A stretch of DNA of 64,000 nucleotides from positions 434,001 through 498,000 of the forward strand of contig JAFEVB010000026.1 in the NCBI GenBank assembly GCA_032629725.1. Direction: 5' to 3'. The notes beneath the pieces were generated by a model. It did no database searches. It was not told where the DNA came from and saw only the letters and a list, made by a program, of their open reading frames with translations. The stretch is from Gremmenia infestans (lineage: Eukaryota; Ascomycota; Leotiomycetes; Helotiales; Hamatocanthoscyphaceae). A program made the position numbers and the translations under genes. Position 1 is the stretch's first letter; each line of letters opens with the position of its first letter. This document shows positions 32,165 to 42,704 of this stretch, one piece after another.

Positions 32165-32413
32165 TACGAGGACGTTTGGTAAGGGTCTAACAACCGCGGT
32201 ATAAAAGTGTATGGATGTGGAAAAGATTGGTCATTAGGTCCTTATCGTCAAGGAAAGTGGAATCTTGAGACTATAAATTTTCCACTTTTTCCCGTGACTT
32301 GGATTGGATTTTAATATGGTGCAATTTTTCAAAGACGGGGTTTCCAAGTCACTTGAAACATATATAGAAACCGCAGATTACATTACTTTGTGTCAATTGC
32401 GAGTTTGATCGAA

Positions 32414-33803
32414 TCATCTCATAAAGATTCTCCCCAGAGTACCCGCCTCCATAAATTCCTCATCACCAGCGACCTTCTGTAACAAGCTCCTGTAATTATC
32501 TCCTGGAGTTACACAACCCAGAACGACTTCACGCCTGGTCTCGCTCATATCAGCAACAGCTACCTTACGCCCACACATGCCCAGAAATCCCAGCACCGCA
32601 AACAGAACAGCCTCCTTAGCTGCGGCACTAATGCCAATGGCTGTGCTATCCAGAATTCCAACTTTGGTCCCTTGGAGTCGCGCAGACAAGTGGCGCATGA
32701 TATTCGGATTGAAAGCTCCCCCGCCACAGATATACACCTCATCAATGTGCCCTACAACTGGTATCACGAAGTTCTCGTAGGCGCGCACGATGGACTCTGC
32801 AGTCATACGGGTAATGGTCGCGACGATCCCATCGTCGCTGATCCCTTTACCTCGCAAGTCGTCTATGATTTCCTTAGCCAAGGTATCACTGAACATCTCC
32901 CGTCCCGTTGTCTTGGGTGGCTTCCTCTCAAAGTAGTCCCGTTTCAAGAAACCCTCTACAGCTTCCTTGTCTATTTCACTTTCCCCTCTAGCCCCCATCT
33001 CCCCATCTTTGTCATAGTGCGCCTCTCCTTTGGATATGTAACGCACGGTGGCATCTATTAGTACATTTCCTGGTCCAGTATCAAAGGCAAAATAACCGGA
33101 TTCCGGTACTCTGCTAGACGGGACAACAGTTGCATTCCCAATTCCACCAATATTCTGGCTGATTCGGGTTTGAGAGGGATGCGCGAGGATCGCAGCTTCA
33201 AAGAAACCCGAGAGAGGTGCACCCTGCCTCCCAACAGCAAGTTCTGCCGTCCGAAAGCTAGATATGACCGTTCTAGCACCAAAAATCAGTACCGTTCTTT
33301 CCTAGTTTCTCATTAATTGCTCGTTTAGAGGTAGTCATACTTATTTGTGCTCTTTGATATCACGGCAGGCTCGCCCATCTGCAGGGTGGAAAGCCGCTCC
33401 CCAAATGGGATGTGCCATAAGGTCTGGCCATGGCTTGCAATGAGATCGACATTGCTTAGGTCAATGCCTGACTTATGGACTGCTGATGCGAATTCTTCCC
33501 CAAGAGCAAAATTGAGATCGCATACATCTTCCAGAGTTGTAGCTGCACCAGGGCGGACGACACCGAGTATACGGGAGCGTAGAGAGGCTGTTGTTGGAAT
33601 TTCTGTGTAATTGAGAAGTTCTACCTCCAGGTCGCACGAGTGGGTAATAGAAGATATGCGACACAAGGCAATATCAATCCCTGCTTAAATATCAGCTGAA
33701 AATCACAATACGAGGGATGTGTTGAGGGGCATCTAAAGAAAGGCAAAGACTTACCATCGATACTTGTGCCCGAATTCAGGCCTACTACTGTCAAAGATAC
33801 CAT
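32414..33803 (-). CDS. anmK: Anhydro-N-acetylmuramic acid kinase (AnmK-like)
   Basis: Three exons, 33803-33755, 33680-33341 and 33272-32414, give 415 aa (bacterial AnmK is about 370-390). The enzyme hydrolyses the 1,6-anhydro ring of anhMurNAc and phosphorylates it to MurNAc-6-P with ATP. Seen: GTSIDGID (12-19, phosphate loop), SHGQTLWH, SSFRTAELAVGRQGAPL, NIGGIGN, DTGPGN with the catalytic Asp at 194, and CGGGAFNPNIM. All key motifs are intact. Introns of 74 and 68 bp show that it works as a eukaryotic gene. It is 249 bp upstream of the GH3-GNAT gene and on the same strand as MurQ. A bacterial origin is inferred from the family's distribution, not shown by this sequence alone. Confidence 0.93.
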
Positions 33804-34571
33804 TTTCAGTGTGCAAGTGTTGTTCTATATGAAGGCTCCGTGAACAAAGCACTCCAGTAATAACTTCCAGGCTGATATCCATGTGGGGTTTTCAGATTAG
33901 AACTGACTCCCTTGAAAAGGAATAGGCAATGCAAGATTCGAACGCAACATAGAACAGAATACTACACACCCGAAAAAGCCCAAGCTTCTTAAAATTTCAG
34001 AATGCCACGTGTGAAAAGACTCAGTGCATGATTCTAATCAGAGGTGGAAAGTTATGAAGCTACTAGGTTATAAACTCAGCCTCCCTAGAAATTAGTGGAC
34101 AATTAATGGGGCGCCTTAAGCTTAAGTAGGCAGAAATCTAAGATCCCCACCTGAAAACCAGCGTAAACTTCACTGTTGAGATCTAACTATTCAGTTTAGG
34201 TGTCATATCAGCAAAGGAACCTAGATGCAGATCCTAAGAAAATATCATAAGTGGACAAAAAGCAAAGACACCGCGTCCAAGGACCACGGTTGATCATGTT
34301 GCGATGTTACGAGGTACCTAGGTACAAGGTGGGGGTGCCAAGTGGCGCTAGCAACGTCTGCTCAATGGATGCGCTAGCAACGTGAGAGTTATTGGGGATG
34401 GCCGAGAAAGAATAACGCTGCACGATCTTGATGTCAATGGCAATGAAATGGCCCAAATGCTGTCTTTGACAACCTTGGGACTGGAATGTTTTCTTACACG
34501 ATAGCGATCTTGGGATCATGGCTTGATTTGTGAGGCCCTAATTTGTTAAAACATGCGGGATATCCATATTG
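33804..34571. other. Intergenic between MurQ-like and AnmK-like genes
   Basis: 768 bp containing the AnmK promoter and the 3' flank of MurQ. A minus-strand frame at 34307-34519 shows no family resemblance. No repeats stand out. Confidence 0.4.
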
Positions 34572-35816
34572 TTACACTTGCGCTGAAAATCCTCCTCGTT
34601 CCCAAGCTTCTCTCAGTGCCCCTCCTGCAGCCTCAAGTCTATATTTCCCTTCAGTTGGAGTACATCCTAGTTTCGCAACGACAAGAGCAAGTTTGAGGCT
34701 ACCGTCACATGCAGTCATGAGGGTATCAACAACTCCATCCCGAGACACATCATAGAATGGAGATTTTGGCAGAGCAGTGCGAAAGATTCGTCGGGATCGG
34801 TCGATTAATTTCTCGTTTGAAGCCTTCACATCAATCATCTAGCGGATGAATTGGTTAATTCTATGCACAACCTGCAGAATGAACACAACATACCAGATTG
34901 CCATACGTCTTGCCATTTCGGATCTGCACACCAGTTGATATCATGTTCAGAAGCTAGAAAAATACATGTCAGCATGCGTTTGACGAAGGTGAAGATGTGA
35001 AAAACTACGCACCATTTTTGTCGCTGTGCCTGCCTTTAATCGTGTGCTCCCAGTCACAACTTCGCTCCCCGTGATGCATTCAATCAAAGATTCGCAACAG
35101 CCTCGCATGGCGCTGGGACTCACACATGCGATACCTACTGACAGACACCCAAGGTCTTTGGCATACTTCAGTCCCGCAAGCACGTATGGAGTCCTCCCCG
35201 AAGATGCAATTCCGATCACGGTGTCAAGGCGAGGGTCCAGAGGCGGTGTTATCGAGGAGAGATCTTCAACGGGTAAGCTTTCCGAGTCTTCAGCTCCTTC
35301 CACAGCTTTCCTTATAGCTACATCGCCTCCTGCCATCAGGCCTATAAATTGCGAATAAGGTGCGGAGAAGGTCGGAGGACTAAATATTGAGTTACAGCAG
35401 GAACGAATGGAAAGTCGTTGGGAACATACATTTCTGAAGCATCTAAAACACCCAGCCTGTGGAGCATCAGTACGAATTCAGTATAGAGGACCTGGAGTTC
35501 TCACCTGCCGCTTGTCCCGGCCCCTATGTAGATAACTCTCCCTCCTTCCAGAACTTTGGGAGCCATCAAATCGATTATCATCGCAACTTCAGGGAGGCAC
35601 ATTTGTACAGCGCTGGCAATTTTGGCATCTTCTCTGTTGATTATCTCTTCAGAAGAATTAGCTCAGGCTAGGTGCCTGGAAGTGGAAAAATAACATACCA
35701 CACATTTCCAGCGTGGATACCCTATCAATATCCGAAGTGTTGGCATTTTGGAGCTCGGTTTGGAGGCAACCAAGGTCAAGCGATGATGGCGGGGATGATG
35801 GTGGAGTGAAAGCCAT
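34572..35816 (-). CDS. murQ: N-acetylmuramic acid 6-phosphate etherase (MurQ-like, SIS domain)
   Basis: Six exons, 35816-35699, 35646-35505, 35456-35430, 35379-35013, 34953-34894 and 34838-34572, give 326 aa; exon 3 is only 27 nt. The enzyme cleaves the D-lactyl ether of MurNAc-6-P to GlcNAc-6-P and D-lactate. Seen: LQTELQNANTSDIDRVS, INREDAKIASAV, IYIGAGTSGRLGVLDASE, IGIASSGRTPYVLAG, GSTRLKAGTATKM, LLNMIST and GNLMIDVKASNEKL. Glu95 (DASE) and Glu126 (EGAED) match the catalytic pair of E. coli MurQ (Glu83 and Glu114) with the same 31-residue spacing. The family also includes animal glucokinase regulatory protein, but that is a double-SIS protein; this one has the short bacterial layout. It shares a 581-bp promoter region with the MFS gene. 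Confidence 0.95.
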
Positions 35817-36397
35817 TTCGAACCATACAGAAGACAAATACTCGAAGGGTGTTGAACTCAAAGCAAAGACTAGAAAATAAATAGGATTGGAATTCTGATC
35901 CCTGGTAAGCTTTGTCAATGTATCTTATTCATCACGAGAGTAAAAAATACAGAAGGAACCACCTTGCACCGGAGTAAAATAGAACGTTCGCATCCTCATG
36001 GACTTGTTGCTAGTTCTGCCCATGCTTGAATTTCTAATAGATGGGATTGTTACCCACCTTAGACCAACGTTCCCGTGGCATGGGTGAGGCTAAAATCTGT
36101 TAATAGTGGGAGATGCACTGGCAAGGATGAAAGTCAGCGCTAGAAACGTATGATATGGTCTGACACTTTCAGCCGCTTGATCATTTCCTTATCGTAGGAA
36201 CCCCATTTTACGCATTCCAGGAATTTAATCTATCTCCACACTCCACTTTAGATAGACATCTGTATCAAAGCAGAAAAAGTACTTCATGTGAACGATGGCC
36301 TCTGAAACGTTCTCCTTTCGACCTACCTCTGCAACCCCTTCACGACCGCTATCAATTCTCCATCAATTCCCCTGGAGCATATCTGTAGCGATCAAAT
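35817..36397. promoter_or_regulatory. Bidirectional promoter of MurQ-like and MFS genes
   Basis: 581 bp between the two divergent start codons. The MFS side contains a minimal start-stop ATGTGA at 36286-36291 and a longer upstream frame (36295-36405). No operator motif could be assigned by eye. Confidence 0.55.
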
Positions 36398-36405
36398 ATG
36401 GGTAA
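36295..36405 (+). promoter_or_regulatory. Upstream ORF overlapping the MFS start codon
   Basis: ATG at 36295 opens 36 codons ending at TAA 36403-36405, five bases past the main ATG (36398-36400) and in a different frame. If the leader is not spliced, ribosomes that translate it cannot use the main start, a classic way to hold expression down. A start-stop ATGTGA lies just before it. Confidence 0.45.
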
Positions 36406-38430
36406 ACTCTATGATTTGCGAGTCTTGGTGTGGGGTGAGCCTGCAGAAACTGCCGCAGAACGAAAGGTAACCAGAGCTTCCCCTAAACAATAAGCTTACG
36501 ACTTACTTCTAAACTTAGCTTGTGCGAAAAATCGACTTTTTTATTCTGGTGAGCAAAGATAGACTCCTGGATAAAGTGCTCTAGATCTTGCGTACTAAGC
36601 AAATGCCAGACATACTGCTGTCTTTCATTCTTTTTCAATTACCTAGGTCAGTAGTCAAATATGCCTTCTCCTAAGGTAAATATATTGCTAACTCAAGACC
36701 GACAGACCGTGCAGCACTAGCGAATGCATATGTATCTGGTCTCAAAGAGGATGTGGGACTAGTAGGGAATCAATATAATGACCTTGTTACTTGCTTGTCA
36801 GTTGGCTGTAAGATGAACATCATTCCCTTTCAAACCTACCATAACACTAACCCAAATGCCTTCTTCCAGATATCATTGGACAAGTTCCTCACGCTTTAGC
36901 CATCCAAGTAGTTGCCCCGCGCATCTGGTTTCCCCTCATGACGGTAATATGGGCCGGTCTCACAATGTGTACTGCTGCCACGCATAACTTTACACAACTA
37001 GCGGCGCTACGATTCTTCCAAGGCATGATCGAAGCCTCGACATACAGCGGCACACAGTACATAATCGGATCGTGGTACAAACCGCAAGAGGTCGGCAAGC
37101 GTATCGGTCTTTTCGCTGCTTCTGGTATGGCTGGGACTATGTTTGCTGGTCTGATGATGACTGCCATCTACAAGACCATGAATGGCCATGCAGGCTTACC
37201 AGGGTGGAAGTGGGTGAGTGAAATTTACTCCTAAAGTGTGGGTTTGGAAGTGCTAATCAGTGTAAAGGTTTTCATTATTGACGGTATCATCACGCTGCCA
37301 ATTGCAATCTTTGGATTTCTATCTTTCCCCGATCTTCCTGAGACTACAAAGGCACCATACTTTTCAGTAGAGGAGAAAGCTCTTGCACTTAGCAGACTAC
37401 CACCCAAGAACCCTGAGGGTCACAGGATTGGATTCTCGATCATCAAGAGAGTTCTATTGAACCTGAATTTGTGAGTAACCATTATATAAAATTCCCATAC
37501 AAACTCAGTCTAACTTTTTAAAGCTGGATATTTACCTTATTCTGGGTTATTGGCGGTGCTCTCGAGGCATTCAACACGCAAAGTTGCATGCTTCTATGGA
37601 TGAAGTCAACCAAACAATACACCGTTCCCCAGAACAACGATTATCCCCTCGGCCTCTACGCCATCGGAATTGTGCTCACACTCCTCACATCCATCGCGAT
37701 TGATGCCACCGGAAAACACGCACCGTGGGGTATCGTTACCTGCGTGCTTCAGATCGTTGCTTGCATCATTCTGCTGTGCTGGGAACACATTGGAAATGGT
37801 GCGAAAATGGGCGCTTACTGTAAGTCGCCACGCCGACACTTCTCCCTCCTCACTCTTTCTCAATGCTTGATGCTTGATGCTTGATGCTTGGTGCTAAGGG
37901 ACGACCTGGAAGCTGACTGTACTGTACGTTCAAGATCTCGCTGCCACGGCATACGCAATCCAACCAGTGTGTTTCGCATGGGCTACTCAAATCCTCGTGC
38001 GCGAAAACGACGATGCCTCGCGTGCCGTCATCTTATACTCCATGAATGGTATGCCAATCTTTACCACTCCAATCTACCATTTCTCAAATCGTATCCCGAC
38101 TAACACCTGTTGTTTATTGTAGGCGCCTCTTCTGTCCTATTCTCATTCTGGGGAATTGTTCTCTACCCAGCCACAGATGCCAAGAAGGTAATCAATTAAG
38201 CACCATGCTCTAGCTTATGACAGCGGACATACTTACTTACCTCTCGATAGGGTTTCCACAGAGGTACCATTGCGATGGTGTGCATTGCCGTTCTTCTGAT
38301 TCTATGGATCGGCATTGTATGGATGCAGGATAAGCGGACGGTCGCTATGATTGAATCCCAGAATCCGGATAACGAGGAGAAGCTAGAGGATATAGGGACG
38401 CAAGACATAACTATACCTACTAAGGAGTAA
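36398..38430 (+). CDS. MFS transporter, ACS/Dal5-allantoate permease type
   Basis: Ten exons: 36398-36466, 36519-36548, 36610-36646, 36706-36807, 36870-37213, 37268-37470, 37524-37819, 37935-38048, 38123-38187 and 38251-38430 (479 aa). About 12 membrane segments. Signatures of the anion:cation symporter family: VRKIDFFIL, FFFNYLDRAALANAYVSGL, GNQYNDLVTCLSVGYIIGQ, RFFQGMIEASTYSGTQYIIG and GWKWVFIIDGIITLP. Relatives carry small carboxylates such as allantoate, nicotinate and pantothenate. MurNAc carries a lactyl carboxylate, so uptake of MurNAc or anhydro-MurNAc is a reasonable inference from the divergent MurQ neighbour. The many small exons and all phases are consistent. Confidence 0.88.
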
Positions 38431-39401
38431 GAGATTTTTGTAACTAAGTACATATATTAATGGTGTCAAGGCAGCAGCCCGGCATTAGTAAAATTTCACA
38501 ATTATATTCTGTCAAAAGCCACTTGAGGCTCTCGCCGCTTTCACACGAATTGGAAGCCACTTAACAATTGAGCCACTCGGCCTCGACTCCGGGCATCTGA
38601 ACATTAACAACACAGTTGAGTTGGATCAGTAAAGGAAATGTAGCAAATAAGATACTTACATACTAAGCGAGGAAGGTCAACAAGCGAAAAGGGGGGGCTG
38701 GATTTTTTTGGGTAAGCTTAAACCCATCTCCGTGCAATTATGAGACTTGCCCTGCATAGCAAATAAGTCAGTCCGACTACCTCGCTCAACTGTCCTGTTG
38801 GTACGACCAATGAGCACCCTATCCTATCCCCAAACGTCCCACGCTTAGGAACACCCACATCCTGAACATGGATATGGATTCCATATCCATCTTCACATCT
38901 ATAATTATACATCCAAACATCCCACTCACTTATCCATTGTGCTCGCCTCTACGGGCACACTCAACTTCCACTTGTACTCCCGTCTCCCCTCTCTTATACT
39001 TCAGTATCCTCTAGAGACAATACGACGCGAACAATATATCTTTGATGTTACTCTGCAAAGCCCCCCCCCCTGAGGTGTAGAACGTACCGGTGTCATGGAG
39101 TTTGACGTTTGTGTGTTCTTGTTAGATGATACTGCCGTTGCCAGCTATTGGGACCACACCACCGTTGTCCGTGATACAGCTGCGACGTGGCTTGGTTGCT
39201 ATACTGGGGAATGTATTGTTTCGAGACGTGTAGACGGCGAGACGATAAGTTAATGAACGGGGTTCAATAGGACGCGAAGCTGAGTATCAACCTCATCCCA
39301 GAGCTTCGAAATATATCCTTTGCGAAAACAGAGCATGGAAAGAAATGTATTCGACATATACATATGACGCAGAGACCGGCCCCGAAAACGTCAAACTGCT
39401 A
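38431..39401. other. Intergenic, convergent 3' flanks
   Basis: Contains a C-run at about 39059-39070 and a G-run followed by a T-run near 38690-38710, but no gene. The MFS and Ecm33-like genes converge here. Confidence 0.4.
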
Positions 39402-40658
39402 TCAGCGATACTGTTCGTGGCCAGGCGGCGGTCCTGGAAACTGATTATGCATAGGCCTATGCATCTCATGCTCTTCTACACCCCGTCCATAAGTAGTGGC
39501 CCCCTCATTAAACAGAGGCCCGTATTTCTGTCCCCCACCTGGGAAATAACTCGTCTGTCCGGGGACAAAGTCTCCCGGTACAACAGGCACCGCTCTCACA
39601 CTGGCCGCTGCTCTAGCCCTCCTGCGCCTAGCCATGCACATTCTAAAGGCACAGAACGCAGCGACGGCCGCGATAATGAGTGCGAGGACGACGACGACTA
39701 TGGCGATGACGGCGCCGTGGGAGAGCGTGCTGTGTGTGCCGTCTGAATGGCGCGCTGTATCTTTCGTGGACCCGGGGACGGAGGCTCGACATAGGTATTG
39801 GTTGTGACTGGGCGACGTAGCGTTTATCCGGTCAAAAGCAGAGCAATCGAAGTTGGCTTTCGTGCTGTTTAATGAGAAGCCTTTCGCGAAGTTCTTCAGG
39901 TCGGAAAACCGAACACTACGGGAATCGTTCAGCAGATAATCTTTTTTCCCCTGTATTGCATATGGTTATGGATACTTACGTCTGGAAGGGCCCGCTTAGA
40001 CTGATGTTTCCTTTGACGATGTTTAGATCGTTGATGCTCGTCAATGTGGTGAGAGAAGGATTGTCTTGAATCGTCATATTTCCCGACGTGGCCGCCGACC
40101 CCCCAATTGATTCCAGATCCGACATTTGTAGATTGTTCAGGTCCGCATTGTCGTGTATAGCTACCGAGCCGTCGACATGTTCCAGCTTCGGAAGAGCGAG
40201 ACTCGCGAACGTGTTATTCCTAACCACGAAATCCCCCACCGTGATATTTTTCAGCGCCGGGAGAGTCACCGAATATACGAACTGCACCGTCAAGTTCCCC
40301 GTTGTCTTCAGAGCCGGAAGCCCAACGCTCAGGATCGAGCCTCCGCCAATGCCCGTGAGATTCAGAGCACCGGAAACGGACGAGAGGTTCGGCAGGGTTA
40401 TCGTTCCGCCGGCTGAAATCGTAACATCGCCTTGTAGGGTGCCGCAGCTCGAGAGCGAGTCGGCATCACTTTGGGACTGGATGCGGAAGTTGTTGATGCT
40501 GCTGGATTTGGAATTGCAGACTTGACCGTCTGCAGGTAGGAGAGCTTTAGTTAGTCCATTTGATTGTGGGGAGACTCGAGAGGAGGGGGAAGCTTACCAG
40601 CTTGGACAGCGCTGGTCAGAAGGGCTGCTGCCAGATAGCAGCTCGTGAATAACTTCAT
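39402..40658 (-). CDS. Ecm33/SPS2-like cell-surface protein with receptor-L-type repeats and C-terminal membrane anchor
   Basis: Three exons, 40658-40598, 40529-39980 and 39915-39402, give 374 aa. A signal peptide of about 20 residues (MKLFTSCYLAAALLTSAVQA) is followed by irregular beta-helix repeats of the receptor-L/Ecm33 type (GDVTISAGGTITLPNLSSV, GNLTVQFVYSVTLPALKNI, VDGSVAIHDNADLNNL) with many Asn-glycosylation sites, then paired Cys. Residues of about 270-295 form a transmembrane helix (GAVIAIVVVVLALIIAAVAA) followed by a basic MARRRRARA stop-transfer and a Pro/Gly-rich tail. Yeast Ecm33 is GPI-anchored; here a true transmembrane helix and an 80-residue cytoplasmic tail suggest a sensor-like layout. 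Function is inferred to be in the cell wall. Confidence 0.84.
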
Positions 40659-42704
40659 CTTGCCTTGCGACAGTACTCGAGTTCTCTCTCACGTTCTCTG
40701 TGTGCTACCGGTAGTTGCGTCCTTGGTGGTGAGATGTTTGCGCATTTTCTATGAAGGTGGTGGGTGGTACGCTGACCATATACTCGAGCGCGAGTACTTG
40801 TTCTTGTTTTCTCACCCCAGACACCCCCGGGTTTTCAAGGGGCAAGATCCAAGGATGCGCCTAAATCGCGAATGAGCACCAGTAGCCGCATGGGCAGTCG
40901 GCAGATCTAGCTTCTTCGGGCTACATTTAATTTCCGCCATATGCCATGCCCCTTGCTTGCATTCGGCCACCCCTACTTGCGCCACATCCTGAAATAGGTA
41001 ACTCGCTCACTCGTCTCATTCCTCACGCGTTATATGTTCACTTCCTCTGCCTTTGACTTTTATAAGGTACAATACGCGTCAGTTTCATGGTCTATACGGC
41101 AAGTTGAGAAAGACTCTTATATCGACGAGTTGTGCGTGTATTAACACGCGCTTTGGGATATCTTAAGGTTTCTGGTGAGGGAGGCCGGTCTGAGGGTTTG
41201 TTTTGGAGAAGCGGGAGGAAGGAAAGCTCACGTTTGAACGTTTTCAGCAGGATTGGATTTTAAGTTTGGCTTTAATTGAATGAATGTTGTAAGTGCTGAT
41301 CAATTGTGCTTGCATCTTTATCGGCTCATCCTTATTGTCTTAATGCCATCTTACGCCCAATTTTGTATTCTCGATTGGCTCTCGTGAACCTCCCGGCGTG
41401 GAACTCCTTACTTCCCCTCCAGATACTCTGACCTCCCTTTTCCCCACGTCAAGCCCCCGAAAAGCTAACACTACAACTCGCCACAGCATGCGCAAGAGTC
41501 TTCATATTCTGAATCCCAGCTTCCCCGTTCGAGTTGGACGGCGGCGTATGCAAGAGTTGTGTCCGAAGACGTGCCCTGTGCTGTTTGACTCTTGAGCGTC
41601 GATGCATATGCGGTGATTTGCAATAAGTCATTATTGACGTTTCTTCTTCATCTTGTACTAGTTAATAAGTTGGACTGCGATAGCAAATGCAATTAAGGCT
41701 GCGTTATCAACAATTGCAAACAGAACCTAGTCATTACTATAATTCAGCTTTTGATAACCTAATTCAAGTGTTAACAGTATTGGCTTGCTCATACTTTGCC
41801 ATGATTCAATTGCAAATAGGGAAATAGGCTTCCTTGTGACCTCGTCTACGAACTATTCGCCCATGCAAGTGGTCAAGGTTCTTCCGCATTTCTGATTTTG
41901 CGAGAACAAGAGTATACTCTAGAGCAAGTACCGATAGGCAATTGAATATTCTATGGTATTCAAACAGAATTAATTTAAAAACTAGCCGTGCTAGGATGCA
42001 GATGTTATGAGTGTTGGGCAAGGCACTGGGAGCTTGACTTGCCGGCTATACGAGACATTTATGGTTTGTGATATTTCTTTAAATTTCTCCAAGCATGGAT
42101 TTCGATCTCCAGTTCAAGTATCATTTCCTGTACTACCTTTGAATTATAGAATATTGACCCCCAAACGCTATTTCCAATGTACACTTTAAAGATACTCCTC
42201 GAATTTACGGAGTACTAAGTAGCAAAGAGTTCTAGTCAGAAGCGAGCCCCTGAAATCCAGGAAGCAACTCCAGGGGCCCTTCTTTACCGAAACTATCCTG
42301 GAGGTCTTTCCAAGCAACAACACTATCAATATGGAGCTTGTCAAGAAACTTTTTTCACGACATTCAATCGATGTGTCAGTAATATAGAATAAGGTGACAT
42401 TTGCCAACCAGTTTCCGCAAAAGGTAGGTGACAACACAAATGCCTGCGAAAATCCCATAATTGGGTTAGTGTATTTCGCCATTCCTGCCGAATATTCGAA
42501 ACTTCTTTTTCTCACACACTATTAGTGGAGCACAACTGTTTTTTTCAACAGGGCGTCTCATATGATCACATGTTTCTTCCCATAAGAAAGTACCTATATA
42601 ATCATCAGGGATTATCTCTTTTTTAAAGGTCTTTTAGCTTAACTTAATTCTTGCTTTCTGAGAGTAGGATTTCTGGAACTCAACACAGCGATAATAAAAA
42701 GGAA
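40659..42704. other. Intergenic, about 2 kb, no gene supported
   Basis: Holds the promoters of the two flanking divergent genes. A minus-strand frame at 42186-42515 begins with GTG and shows no family motif. AT content rises between 41640 and 42000. Confidence 0.4.

Noticed and set aside
33915..33950. B-box-like word GCGTTCGAATCTTGC on the minus strand
   Set aside because: No A-box or cloverleaf upstream.
38520..38600. tRNA-like A-box (GGCCGAGTGGCTCAATTG on the minus strand)
   Set aside because: No B-box (GGTTCGANNCC) or acceptor stem follows, so it is not a tRNA gene.
42186..42515. 109-codon minus-strand frame
   Set aside because: Begins at GTG, AT-rich, no family motif or splice partner.
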